Positions 30,352 to 39,100 of a DNA stretch of 64,000 bases are shown piece after piece. The notes beneath the pieces were generated by a model. It had not been told where the DNA came from. It saw only the letters and a program-made list of their open reading frames with translations, and ran no database searches. Position 1 is the stretch's first letter. Each line of letters opens with the position of its first letter. The stretch is from Nonomuraea helvata (GTDB lineage Bacteria; Actinomycetota; Actinomycetes; Streptosporangiales; Streptosporangiaceae), in the NCBI RefSeq assembly GCF_039535785.1, contig NZ_BAAAXV010000002.1, positions 1 through 64,000 of the forward strand. Reading direction: 5' to 3'. Made by a program: the position numbers and the translations under genes.

Positions 30352-31800
30352 TCACGCCGGCCGGGGCAGATAACGGCCTGTCGGAGCGCCCATGATCTTG
30401 CCGTCGTCCAGCACGCGGCTGCCGCGTACGAACGTGTCGGTCACTCTGGCGGTCATCTCGAAGCCCTCGAACGGCGTGTATTCCTGTCTCGACTCCGAGT
30501 TCCGCGCGCGCACCGTCCATGTTCGCGCGGGATCGACCAGGCAGATGTCGGCGTCGAACCCGGGGGCGATCACGCCCTTGCCGCGCAGGCCGAACCGCTC
30601 GGCGGGATTGCGGGAGGTCAGCGCGGCGATCCGGCCGTACGGCAGGCCCCGGCGGCGGCCCTCGGTGACCAGGCCGGGCAGCAGGTACTCGGCCCCGCCG
30701 AAGCCGGATTTCGCCAGGAAGACGTTCTCCCGTGGCGTGCCGAACTTGGCCTCCTCGCGGCAGCAGGCGTGGTCGCTGACCACCCAGTCGACGGTGCCGT
30801 CGAGCACGTACTCCCACAGGGCCTCGACATCCTCGCGCGGCCTGATCGGCGGGTTCACCTTGCCCCCGATGCCGTCGGCCGTGTCCACGTCGGCGAGCAG
30901 ATGGCCGATCGTGACCTCGCGCCGGAAATCGATGTTCGGGAAGGTCGCCGCCATGCGTACGGCGGCGTCCATGGCCTTGCGAGAGGACAGGTGCAGCAGG
31001 TTGACGTTGGTCAGTCCCGTCTCGTGGGCGAGGTAGGACGCGACGAAGACCGCCAGCCCTTCGGAGTGCGGAGGACGGGAGGCGCTGTAGGCGGCCAGCC
31101 CGTCCAACTCACCGGCCTCCTCGACGAGCTTGGTGTAGGCGGTCATGATCTCGGCTGTCTCGCAGTGCAGCGACAGCGAGATCTCGCCGGCCAGGTCGGG
31201 CAGGCGCTCCCTGACCGCCTGCACTCCGCGCATCACGAACTCGAAGTGCGCGTAGTCGTAGCGCTCCCCCTCGGGCAGCATGAGGAAGGAGCTCTGGTCG
31301 TCGGAGCGCCCGTGCAGCCCGTGCCCGCCGTAGAACATGAAGATCTTGAACGACGGCACCCCGAACCGCTCGACCAGCGTGGGCAACTCGTCGATGTGCC
31401 CGCTCGACATGGGCGCCAGATGAAATCCGTAGTCGACGTAGGCCCTGCCCTCGGACTGCTTGAGCACCTCCGGGAAGAACTCCGCGTACGGGCCGCCCCT
31501 GTTGAGGTAGTACATCCCGGTCCGCATGTACGTGAGCGCCGTCGTGACGCCTCCCTGGGCGCAGGCCCGGCTCTCCGATTCGGTGTCCTCGGACAGGGGG
31601 TTGTAGATCCCCCAATGCTGGTGGGCGTCCACGACCCCGGGGAAGGCGAGCTTGCCGCCACCGTCGATCACCTCGCCGTCGGTCGAGAGCCGCGGCTCGA
31701 CCCGGACGATGCGGCCGCCCACGATGGCGATGTCCGCGTCGACGGGCTCGTCCCGATCGTGGGTGACGACCCTCACGTTCTTCAACAAGGTCTCGGTCAC
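30352..31800 (-). CDS. Dihydropyrimidinase/hydantoinase-type amidohydrolase
   Basis: A 482-residue cyclic amidohydrolase. Metal ligands are visible: HxH in DAHQHWG (His60, His62), the probable carboxylated Lys152 in PSFKIFMFYGG, His in LHCETAE, His in LLHLSSRK, and Asp in SDHACC. The N- and C-terminal beta sandwich (LLKNVRVVTHD, KGVIAPGFDADICLVDP) is standard. It would hydrolyse a cyclic amide such as a hydantoin, dihydropyrimidine or allantoin-like ring. The exact substrate is not evident. GTG 31800 follows AGGAGG. It is divergent from a three-gene ABC exporter. Confidence 0.87.
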   Translation of the reverse strand: MTETLLKNVRVVTHDRDEPVDADIAIVGGRIVRVEPRLSTDGEVIDGGGKLAFPGVVDAHQHWGIYNPLSEDTESESRACAQGGVTTALTYMRTGMYYLNRGGPYAEFFPEVLKQSEGRAYVDYGFHLAPMSSGHIDELPTLVERFGVPSFKIFMFYGGHGLHGRSDDQSSFLMLPEGERYDYAHFEFVMRGVQAVRERLPDLAGEISLSLHCETAEIMTAYTKLVEEAGELDGLAAYSASRPPHSEGLAVFVASYLAHETGLTNVNLLHLSSRKAMDAAVRMAATFPNIDFRREVTIGHLLADVDTADGIGGKVNPPIRPREDVEALWEYVLDGTVDWVVSDHACCREEAKFGTPRENVFLAKSGFGGAEYLLPGLVTEGRRRGLPYGRIAALTSRNPAERFGLRGKGVIAPGFDADICLVDPARTWTVRARNSESRQEYTPFEGFEMTARVTDTFVRGSRVLDDGKIMGAPTGRYLPRPA

Positions 31801-31956
31801 AGAGGGACGCCTCCTAAAAGGATGGTCGCAGAACTGCCGAGGCGGGGGTGGGGCATGACCAATACGCAGAAAATCACAGTAATTGCCGTCACTCCCTTCT
31901 GCGGAAGGTCATGAAAATAAGTTGCAGTGCGAGTGCCGTACAGAAAAGATTTCGGC

Positions 31957-32895
31957 ATGATCCGGGTCGAGGGGTTAACCAAGGTCTTCCGCCGGCCACG
32001 CACCTTCTCCGGCCCTTTCGGGGCGTTACGCACGCTGGTCACCCGCCAGTACGAGGAGAAGACCGCCGTCGACGACGTCAGCTTCGAGATCGGCGAGGGC
32101 GAGGTCATCGGCTACCTCGGGCCCAACGGCGCCGGCAAGTCCACCACCATCAAGATCCTCACTGGCATCCTCACCCCGACGAGCGGCACCGTGGAGGTCA
32201 ACGGCCTGGTGCCCTGGCGCAACCGCTCGGCCAACGCGCGCAACGTCGGCGTGGTCTTCGGCCAGCGCAGCCAGCTGTGGTGGGACCTGCCGCTGATCGA
32301 GTCGCTGCGGCTGGTGGGCTCCTTGTACGACGTTCCCGCTCCGCGCTTCGAGAGCTCGCTGAAGAAGCTGCGCGACCTGCTCGGGCTCGACGCGTTCCTC
32401 GACACACCGGTCCGTCAGCTCAGCCTGGGGCAGCGGATGCGCGGCGATCTCGCCGCGGCCGTGCTGTACGAACCGCCGCTCCTCTACCTCGACGAGCCGA
32501 CCGTCGGACTGGACGTCCTGGCCAAGGAGGCCGTGCGCGAGTTCATCGTCGAGACCAACCGCGTCGGGCGCACGACCGTCATCCTGACCACCCACGATCT
32601 GGCCGACGTCGAAGCCCTGTGCAAGCGGATCATCCTCATCGACCACGGCAAGGTGCTCTTCGACGGCGCCATCGACGCGCTGGTCGACCAGCCCCGGCGG
32701 CTGGTGGTCCTGCTGGAGTCCGCGCCGGAGGAGGTGCGCGGGGCGTGGCGGGACGCCGAGGGCCGCTACGTGTTCGACATCCATGACGATCTGCCGGGCA
32801 TGATCGCCTCGATCTCCGCCGAACACACCATCCGCGACATGTCGATCGAGGAACCCGACCTCGAGAGCGTGATCAAAGGGATCTACACCCGATGA
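31957..32895 (+). CDS. ABC exporter ATPase (viologen-exporter/DUF990-linked type)
   Basis: A 312-residue ABC ATPase. Walker A GPNGAGKSTT, Q-loop region VVFGQRSQLWWDLP, signature LSLGQRMRGDLAAA, Walker B LLYLDEPTVGLD and H-switch TTHDLADVE are intact. The LSLGQRMR signature and QRSQLWWDLP block are typical of ATPases paired with ABC-2/DUF990 permeases, one characterised group of which exports viologens. The C-terminal about 75 residues are a regulatory extension. No clear ribosome site precedes ATG 31957. It overlaps the first permease gene by ATGA. Confidence 0.88.
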   Translation: MIRVEGLTKVFRRPRTFSGPFGALRTLVTRQYEEKTAVDDVSFEIGEGEVIGYLGPNGAGKSTTIKILTGILTPTSGTVEVNGLVPWRNRSANARNVGVVFGQRSQLWWDLPLIESLRLVGSLYDVPAPRFESSLKKLRDLLGLDAFLDTPVRQLSLGQRMRGDLAAAVLYEPPLLYLDEPTVGLDVLAKEAVREFIVETNRVGRTTVILTTHDLADVEALCKRIILIDHGKVLFDGAIDALVDQPRRLVVLLESAPEEVRGAWRDAEGRYVFDIHDDLPGMIASISAEHTIRDMSIEEPDLESVIKGIYTR

Positions 32896-33647
32896 CGCGC
32901 ATCGGTTTCCGCCTCGCCCTGGCCTACCGCAGCAACATCATCATGACCTGCGTGACGCTGGTCGCCCAGGTGTTCCTGCTGCGCATGATCTGGACCTCGG
33001 TGTACGGCTCGCGCCCCTCGGCCGCCGGGCTCTCGCTGGAGGCGCTGCTGGCCTATCTCACGCTGGCCAACCTGCAGAGCTTCGCCACCCACACCCTCGT
33101 CTCCCGCATCATGCACCACCGCATCCGTACCGGCATGGTCTTCTTCGACCTGGCCCGGCCGGTCGGCTACCTGAGGCAGATGGCCGCCTTCCAGGTCGGC
33201 AACACCGCGGGCGGGCTCCTGCTGCTCGCCCCGGTCATCCCGGTGGTGCTGCTGGTCGGATCCATCACCGTGCCGGTCAACGGCTTCGGGTACGTGCTCA
33301 CTTTTGCGCTCGGGTACGTGATCGCCGTGCAGCTGGCGCTGCTGATCAGCCTGATCGGCTTCTGGACGATGGAGACGGGGGCCATCTCGCTGCTCTACCG
33401 GCTGGTCAGCCAGTTCTTCGCCGGGACGATGGTGCCGCTCGCCTTCTTCCCCGGCTTCCTGGGCGTGCTGGCCGAGATCCTGCCCTTCAAGTACATGGGG
33501 TACGTGCCCGCGGCGATCTACGTCGGCCACATCACCGACATCTCAGGTCCTGTCCTGGTCGAGCTCGCCTGGGTCGCGGGGCTGTGGGGCCTGCTCGCCT
33601 TGACGTGGTCCCGAGCCCATCGAAGGGTGGTGATCCAGGGTGGCTGA
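32892..33647 (+). CDS. ABC-2 type permease subunit 1
   Basis: A 251-residue membrane protein with six predicted spans. The N-terminal RIGFRLALAYRSNIIMTCVT and central FFDLARPVGYLRQMAAFQVG are characteristic of the ABC-2/DUF990 permeases. It pairs with the next permease and the upstream ATPase to make an exporter. Start and stop overlap both neighbours, giving coupled translation. Confidence 0.85.
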   Translation: MTRIGFRLALAYRSNIIMTCVTLVAQVFLLRMIWTSVYGSRPSAAGLSLEALLAYLTLANLQSFATHTLVSRIMHHRIRTGMVFFDLARPVGYLRQMAAFQVGNTAGGLLLLAPVIPVVLLVGSITVPVNGFGYVLTFALGYVIAVQLALLISLIGFWTMETGAISLLYRLVSQFFAGTMVPLAFFPGFLGVLAEILPFKYMGYVPAAIYVGHITDISGPVLVELAWVAGLWGLLALTWSRAHRRVVIQGG

Positions 33648-34437
33648 GATCCTCCGTTCCCTGCGCCTGTACGTCCTGCTCCAACGCGCCTCCGCCCGCG
33701 GCGCCATGCAGTACCGCCTGAACACCGTGATCGGCATCCTCAGCGGCGCGGTCTGGCAGGGCACCGGGTTCGCCTTCATCTGGGTGGTGATGCACACGTT
33801 CCCCTCGCTGGCGGGGTGGGGACTGGCGGAGATCGCCTTCCTGTACGGCCTGCGGCTGACCGCGCACGCGCTGGCGATGATCCCCATGATGAGCGTGAAC
33901 GACATCCAATGGGTGGTGCGCGACGGGGAGTTCGACCGCTTCCTGCTGCGTCCCCTCAACCCCCTGGTCCAGCTCATGGGCAACAGGATGGGCATCGCGC
34001 AGTTCGGCGACCTGCTCGTCGGCGTGGCGCTGCTCGTCGTCGCCGGTCAGAACGCACAGGTCCGGTGGAGCGTCCCCCTGATCGCCTACTGCTTGGTGTC
34101 GGTCGTCGGCGGCGCACTCATCGAGGCCGCCTTCTTCCTCGCGCTCTGCTCACTGGCGCTGCGCATGATCGACACGTTCGCCCTGCGCGTCTTCGTCGAC
34201 GACGTCTTCAGCAAGTTCGGCTCCTACCCGATGAAGATCTTCGGCGGGACCGTCGAGTGGCTGCTCACGTTCGTGCTTCCCGTCGCCTTCGTGGCCTACG
34301 TACCCTCGAGCATTCTGCTGGGCAAGCTCGGCAACGCCTGGGCACTGGCAGCCCCGCTCCTGGGCGTGATCCTGATCGCGCTGGCCTACCTCATCTGGCG
34401 ACGCCAGCTCGACCACTACCAGAGCGTCGGCCACTGA
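33640..34437 (+). CDS. ABC-2 type permease subunit 2
   Basis: A 265-residue permease starting at GTG 33640, inside the previous gene by 8 bases. DGEFDRFLLRPLNPLVQLMG and MQYRLNTVIGILSGAVW match the second DUF990-type partner. Six spans are predicted, with LPVAFVAYVPSSILLG near the end. It forms the heteromeric export channel with its neighbours. Confidence 0.86.
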   Translation: MAEILRSLRLYVLLQRASARGAMQYRLNTVIGILSGAVWQGTGFAFIWVVMHTFPSLAGWGLAEIAFLYGLRLTAHALAMIPMMSVNDIQWVVRDGEFDRFLLRPLNPLVQLMGNRMGIAQFGDLLVGVALLVVAGQNAQVRWSVPLIAYCLVSVVGGALIEAAFFLALCSLALRMIDTFALRVFVDDVFSKFGSYPMKIFGGTVEWLLTFVLPVAFVAYVPSSILLGKLGNAWALAAPLLGVILIALAYLIWRRQLDHYQSVGH

Positions 34438-34571
34438 ACACGCCCATGGTCGGTGGCGCACGTCACATCTCCGCGCTGTCACAGGGAGCGGGCCGCCGGC
34501 ATCTTCATGTTCGTCCGGGCGCCGCGCGAACGATCCGCGCGGCCCGCACCTTCATGAATGAGGACGAAATC

Positions 34572-35057
34572 ATGGAACCCCGCATGAACCTGTACACCAA
34601 CGAGCTCGGCGCCAAGATCAGCAAGCGGTTCTACAACGTCAGCCTGGCGATCGAGCAGTCGACGCTGCCCAGGGCCACCCAGAACCTGGTGATGCTGCGT
34701 GTCAGCCAGATCAACGGCTGCGGTTTCTGCGTCGACTATCACTCCAAGGACGCCGCTGCCGCCGGGGAGACCGCGGTCCGGCTCAACCTGGTCGCCGCCT
34801 GGCGTGAGTCCACCGTGTTCACCGAGGCCGAGCGGGCCGCGCTGGCGCTCGCCGAGGAGGGCACCCGGCTCGCCGACGCCCACCACGGCGTGTCCGACGA
34901 GACCTGGGCCCAGGCGCGCAAGCACTATGACGAGGACCAGACCGTCGCTCTGGTCTACCTGGTCGCCATGATCAACGCGGCCAACCGGCTCGGTGTGATC
35001 GTGCGCACACAGGGGGGCTCCTACGAGCCGGGCATGTTCGCCAGTATGTCGAGCTGA
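34572..35057 (+). CDS. AhpD-like carboxymuconolactone decarboxylase family protein
   Basis: A 161-residue helical protein. NGCGFCVDYHSKDA carries the CxxC plus His redox motif of AhpD-like proteins, and the later LVYLVAMINAANRLGVIV helix is typical. It probably acts as a peroxidase-type antioxidant or disulfide reductase. ATG 34572 has GAGGA upstream; ATG 34554 and 34584 are alternatives. In many actinomycetes such a gene sits beside a SigJ-like sigma factor; none is seen here. Confidence 0.87.
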   Translation: MEPRMNLYTNELGAKISKRFYNVSLAIEQSTLPRATQNLVMLRVSQINGCGFCVDYHSKDAAAAGETAVRLNLVAAWRESTVFTEAERAALALAEEGTRLADAHHGVSDETWAQARKHYDEDQTVALVYLVAMINAANRLGVIVRTQGGSYEPGMFASMSS

Positions 35058-35306
35058 CCGACAGGCCGATGCCGGCCCCGCCCCGGATCATTCGATCGGG
35101 GGCCGGGCCGAGCAGGTCCGGACGCCCTCAGAGTCGCGACGAGAGTGGCGGCGCGGTCGAGAACCCGGAAATGGAGCGCCCCGCCGTCCTCCAGTTCGAC
35201 GAACGCCTCCGCCCGGGCGGAGTCCGTGTGGGCGGCTCACGACGAGGTCGCGGCCGAGGACGCGGGAGCCCCGAACTCGATCAGCCGGTGGGGCTCCCAA
35301 CGGCCG
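35058..35306. other. Intergenic region with possible hypothetical-gene remnant
   Basis: No intact gene. CGATCGGGGGCCGGGGC-like self-complementary DNA near 35070-35112 may end the AhpD transcript. On the reverse strand about 35095-35226 a start-less frame reads ARAEAFVELEDGGALHFRVL and looks coding, but I cannot name it. Confidence 0.35.
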
Positions 35307-37037
35307 TTACCCGACGGCGGCTCGGCGGCCGGCCTGGGCCCGTACCGCGTCCGCGGCCGCCAGATCGCTTTCACCGGTGAGTACGGTGTTGCCTTCGTAT
35401 GTGACGCCGGAGGGCGGTGCGTCGGCGCCGATCGGAGCGGCGTCCCAGAAGTTGCCCCGGTAGACGACGTTGTCCAGCGGCGGCGACACGTGCAGGATGG
35501 CCGTGCTGTCGGCGCGGACGACCACGTTCTCCTCGACCGTGACCCAGGCCGCGCCGTAGTCGGTGTACAGGCCGAAGTTGTACGGCGTGCGCGTGTCCTC
35601 GATGACGTTGCCCCGGACGACCGCGCCCGAGTCGTGGGACTCGCCCTGCGCGCCGGACAGGTAGACGCCTCCGCCGTCGGCCAGCACCTGCATCGTGTCC
35701 GTCGTGAGGTTGCGCAGGATCCGGGTGCCCCGGCCGGGGCCGGCGACGATGCCGCAGTGCGGCACGTCGGCGACGTGGTTGTGCGCGACGGTGCACCCGG
35801 TCGTGCCGGTCAGCGCGATGCCGGGCGAGCCGGAGAACTCCAGGCCGACGTGGTGGATCCAGTTGTCCTCCACGGAGGTGGAACCGCTGCCGTCGACCAC
35901 GAGGGCGCCGGCCGAGAGCGCGTCGAAGTCGCATCCGCGTACCGTGATGTCCGCGCCGCCGTACACACCGAGGCCGGTGGCGCCCAGCCGGGTGAAGCGG
36001 CAGCCCTCGACCCGCACGCCGGAGGCGTCCGTCAGTGTCACGCAGGCGGGGATCGTGGCGGACTCCCCCGGGACGGTGACCGAGCCGACGCCCTCGCCGA
36101 GCGAGACCGTGTGGATCGGGCCGCCGACGTGGAAACCGCTCCCGTGGTAGTGCAGGAACCCCTCGGGACCGCTCGGCCGGAGCCAGGTGGCGTCGGCGAA
36201 CGTCAGCCCCTTGAACGTCACACCGCGCACGCCGGTGGCGCGGAGCAGCGTCTCCAGTACGGGTGCGACCACCCGCGTGCGTTCCGGGTGCTCGCCGGGG
36301 CGGGGCAGGTAGCGCAGGACGTGGTGACCCGGCCGTGCGCGGTCCAGGACGAACGTGCCCGGTTCGGTGAGGAAGGCGGCGTCGTTCTCGACCCGGGTCG
36401 GCAGGCCGAGCCCTCGCGAGGTCTGCCCTTCCCAGGTGGAGTTGTACAGCTCGAGGGCGCGGCCGAAGGCGGGCTGCGCCATGGTGATCACGGCGCCCTC
36501 TCCCCCGGCCGACACCTCGGCGACGCCGCAGCGGGCCTCCGTCCACGGGTAGACGCCCCGATGCACGAACTCCACATCGCCCGGGCTCCGCCAGGCCAGC
36601 GGCGCCCTGCTGTCGGTGGTGTAGCCGGTCTCGGTCATGGTGACCTGGCCGGGAAGACCGTCGATGCCCGCCCGATCGGCCCGGCGGCCGTCCACGTACA
36701 GCTGACGGGTGTCCAGGTCACCCACCTCGGCCAGCCACACGCCGTCCTGTTCCTGCCAGCCGGTGATGAGGCGGCCGCCGCTGACGACGGCCTCTTCCTG
36801 CCCGGTGGTGCCGTACCCGTGGGCCTGATAGACGACGTGGTGACCGTCGCGGCCAGAGTCGGCCTCGGTGAGCTCCAGCGGTTCGGTGAGCAGGTGCGTC
36901 CCGGCCCTGAGCTGGACGACGATCTCGCCGGTGAGGGCGCGGGCCGCGTCGCGGGCACGGCTGAGGGTGGCGAACGGGCGCGTGAGCGTGCCCGGAGCGG
37001 AGTCGTCACCGTGGGGGTCGACGAACAGTTCGATCAC
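35307..37037 (-). CDS. Right-handed beta-helix protein (glycoside-active type)
   Basis: A 576-residue protein starting at GTG 37037. The entry motif FVDPHGDDSAPGTLTRPFAT then ARDAARAL is that of parallel beta-helix carbohydrate-active proteins. Successive coils follow (VRVEGCRFTRLGATGLGVYG, ITVRGCDFDALSAGALVVDG, VAHNHVADVPHCGIVAGPGR). There is no signal peptide, so it is probably intracellular. It may be a glycosidase of the beta-helix families, but catalytic residues cannot be assigned. It is divergent from a TetR with a very strong dyad between, so its expression is probably inducible. Confidence 0.8.
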   Translation of the reverse strand: MIELFVDPHGDDSAPGTLTRPFATLSRARDAARALTGEIVVQLRAGTHLLTEPLELTEADSGRDGHHVVYQAHGYGTTGQEEAVVSGGRLITGWQEQDGVWLAEVGDLDTRQLYVDGRRADRAGIDGLPGQVTMTETGYTTDSRAPLAWRSPGDVEFVHRGVYPWTEARCGVAEVSAGGEGAVITMAQPAFGRALELYNSTWEGQTSRGLGLPTRVENDAAFLTEPGTFVLDRARPGHHVLRYLPRPGEHPERTRVVAPVLETLLRATGVRGVTFKGLTFADATWLRPSGPEGFLHYHGSGFHVGGPIHTVSLGEGVGSVTVPGESATIPACVTLTDASGVRVEGCRFTRLGATGLGVYGGADITVRGCDFDALSAGALVVDGSGSTSVEDNWIHHVGLEFSGSPGIALTGTTGCTVAHNHVADVPHCGIVAGPGRGTRILRNLTTDTMQVLADGGGVYLSGAQGESHDSGAVVRGNVIEDTRTPYNFGLYTDYGAAWVTVEENVVVRADSTAILHVSPPLDNVVYRGNFWDAAPIGADAPPSGVTYEGNTVLTGESDLAAADAVRAQAGRRAAVG

Positions 37038-37059
37038 GGGGGTACCGCCTCCAAGTCAT

Positions 37060-37092
37060 GTTTATGTCGTACACAGGGTGTATATCATAAAC
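37060..37092. promoter_or_regulatory. 33-bp nested dyad operator
   Basis: Outer arms GTTTATG and CATAAAC enclose inner arms TACAC and GTGTA, all perfectly paired and with 3-base gaps throughout (7-3-5-3-5-3-7). It lies between the divergent beta-helix and TetR genes. The nested symmetry suggests binding of two TetR dimers or one dimer with wide contacts. Confidence 0.85.
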
Positions 37093-37105
37093 AGAGGAGG
37101 AGAGC

Positions 37106-37984
37106 ATGACGCGAGACAGAGCGGGAGATCCCGATCATGTGGTGGAGCTGCTGTGGCGCGAAGGCGGCGCGGAGCCGCGGCCGGGGCTGAGTCTCGACCG
37201 GATCGTGCGCACGGGCGTCGAGCTGGCCGACACCGAGGGCCTGGCAGGGCTGTCGATGCGGAAGGTGGCCGAACGACTGGGCTTCACCACCATGTCGCTC
37301 TACCGGCACGTGCCCGGCCGCGAGCAGCTCATCGACCTCATGTGTGACGAGGTGGCGGGCGAGACGTCGGCCGGGTCCGTGTCGGCCGGGTCCGCGGCGG
37401 CGGGCGAGGGGTGGCGGGCGCGGCTGGAGGCGTGCGCCCGTGCGGGCTGGGAGCTGCGCCGCCGCCATCCCTGGCTGGCGGAGGTGCGGGGCGGCCGGCA
37501 CGTGCCCGGCCCCAACACCATCGCCCGCTACGAGCAGATGCTGAGCACGGTGGCCGACACCGGCCTGACCCCCGCCGAGGTGATCGCCGTGGTCGGCCTC
37601 GTCGGCAGGTTCGTCGACTCCGAGGCGCTGCTGCTGGTGGAGGCGGCCGAGACCGAGCGCCGTAGCGGCGTCAGCGAGGAGGAGTGGTGGGGAGGCCGCG
37701 ACACGCTGTTCGAGCGGCTGTACGGCTATCCCACGCTCACCCGGCTGTGGGAGCAGGGCGGCTTCGACCGGCCGGAGGACCCCTTCGAGTTCGGCCTCGC
37801 GCGGCTGCTGGACGGCATTGAACTCCTGATCGGGCAGCGTTACGAATCGCGTGACGAAACTGGGGCGGTGTGCGTCGTGTGCGGCGCGCCCGTGGACCAG
37901 CCCGCGTCCGGACGGCCCAGGGCGTACTGCTCGGCCTCCTGCCGCCAGCGGGCCTACCGCAGGCGCACCGCCGACAAGGATTGA
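37106..37984 (+). CDS. TetR regulator with C-terminal Cys4 zinc knuckle
   Basis: A 292-residue protein. HTH SMRKVAERLGFTTMSLYRHV is preceded by a long N-terminal arm (GLSLDRIVRTGVELADTEG), as in the TetR_C (tetracycline-type) group. The ligand domain covers about 80-245. After it, CVVCGAP and YCSASCRQRAYRRR supply four Cys in a CxxC-N-CxxxC arrangement like a small zinc finger, ending in a basic tail that could touch nucleic acid. AGAGGAGGAG precedes ATG 37106. It probably controls the divergent beta-helix gene through the 33-bp dyad. Confidence 0.85.
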   Translation: MTRDRAGDPDHVVELLWREGGAEPRPGLSLDRIVRTGVELADTEGLAGLSMRKVAERLGFTTMSLYRHVPGREQLIDLMCDEVAGETSAGSVSAGSAAAGEGWRARLEACARAGWELRRRHPWLAEVRGGRHVPGPNTIARYEQMLSTVADTGLTPAEVIAVVGLVGRFVDSEALLLVEAAETERRSGVSEEEWWGGRDTLFERLYGYPTLTRLWEQGGFDRPEDPFEFGLARLLDGIELLIGQRYESRDETGAVCVVCGAPVDQPASGRPRAYCSASCRQRAYRRRTADKD

Positions 37985-38149
37985 CCGGGTCGGGCACGTG
38001 CGGGCCGAGGCGCGGCCCGCCGGCCGCATCACCCCGCGATGACCATCGGCCGCGGTGTCCGCCGGCGCGGAAGGCGCGGTACGCGTACGCGGCGTCGTCC
38101 GGGGCACGGTGCCGGCCCGGCGCGGTTCCCGGGCTCCCCGCGCGGTCGG

Positions 38150-38359
38150 CGCGAGCAGGTCCCGCAGGAGGGCGCCATTGGGGGCCACCACCGCCGAGGT
38201 GACGGTGATGCCGCGCTCAGACGTGGGCTCGAGACCGGGGAAGACCCCCTCGTAGGCTCCGTGGGCGCGGACCGGCAGCAGGGCAGTGTCCAGCACGGCG
38301 TCGAAGCCGCTCGCCCCGTCGAGAGTGATGCGCGCCTCCGCGGCCCCGGCCCTGGTCAG
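38150..38359 (-). pseudogene. Zn-type alcohol dehydrogenase/quinone reductase fragment
   Basis: About 70 codons on the reverse strand read ITLDGASGFDAVLDTALL, GAYEGVFPGLEPTSERGITV, VVAPNGALLRDLLA, a middle-to-late part of an MDR (NADPH:quinone reductase-like) Rossmann domain. No start or stop frames it. Its upstream edge abuts a TetR fragment on the other strand at 38360. Confidence 0.55.
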
Positions 38360-38563
38360 GTCGGCACGCTCTACCGGCACTTCCCCACCGCGAGGCCCTC
38401 CTGGAGGCCCTCCTCCACAGCAACTTCTACTCGCTGCGTGAGCGTGCCGGGCACCTGCTCGACTCGCCGTCGCACACGCAGGCCGGGCAGGTGTGCGCCG
38501 ACGTCACGGTCTACGAGGTGATCGCGCTCGCCCTCGGCCCGGACTGGCGGCGCACGGAGATGG
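38360..38563 (+). pseudogene. TetR fragment with frameshift
   Basis: Starting exactly where the oxidoreductase fragment ends, VGTLYRHFPT is the second half of a TetR recognition helix. One base appears lost after ACC near 38389. In the shifted frame REALLEALLHSNFYSLRERA continues the protein, then ADVTVYEVIALALGPDWRRT gives a C-terminal piece, with part of the ligand domain missing between. No functional regulator is possible. Confidence 0.6.
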
Positions 38564-38593
38564 CACCTATTCATTCAATGTATAGTCCTGATC

Positions 38594-39100
38594 ATGTCGA
38601 CCGGTCATGTGCTGCTCGGCCTCCTCGCCGAGCGCCCGAAACACGGCTACGAACTCAAGAAGGAGCACGATGACCGCCTGGCCGGCGCCAAGCCGCTGGC
38701 CTACGGACAGGTCTACGCCACGCTCCAGCGGCTGGAACGTGACGGCTTCGCCGAGGTGGCGGAGACGCAGCAGGAGGGCGGCCCCGAACGCACGATGTAC
38801 GCGATCACCGGCAGCGGCCGGGCGGAGCTGGACCGGTGGCTGAACACCGTGGAGCCACCGGCCCCGTACGTCGCCAGCTCGCTGTTCACCCGCGTCGCCG
38901 TGGCGGGAAGGGCCGCTGACGCCTACCTCGTACGGCAGCGAGAAGCGCATCTGACCCGGATGCGGGAGCTGACCGCCGCGAAGGCAGGCGGCGCGCCCGC
39001 CCAGGTGCTGGCTGCCGACTACGCGCTTCAGCACCTCGACGCCGACCTGCGCTGGATCGAGACCGCACTGTCGCGGCTGAAGGAGGAGAACGATGCTTGA
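38594..39100 (+). CDS. PadR family regulator
   Basis: A 168-residue PadR protein. VLLGLLAERPKHGYELKKEH and YGQVYATLQRLERDGFAEVA are the diagnostic winged HTH, and the C-terminal helices (YLVRQREAHLTRMRELTA) are the Vir_act_alpha_C dimerisation region. It overlaps the ABC ATPase gene by 8 bases, the usual PadR/exporter arrangement. A TATTCATTCAATGTATAG stretch 12 bases upstream is the likely promoter/operator. Confidence 0.9.
   Translation: MSTGHVLLGLLAERPKHGYELKKEHDDRLAGAKPLAYGQVYATLQRLERDGFAEVAETQQEGGPERTMYAITGSGRAELDRWLNTVEPPAPYVASSLFTRVAVAGRAADAYLVRQREAHLTRMRELTAAKAGGAPAQVLAADYALQHLDADLRWIETALSRLKEENDA

Noticed and set aside
35145-37109. 654-residue forward frame opposite the beta-helix gene
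   Set aside because: Composition is shadow-like (Val/Gly/Arg/Asp, no motifs); the reverse strand has clear beta-helix coils and a divergent promoter.
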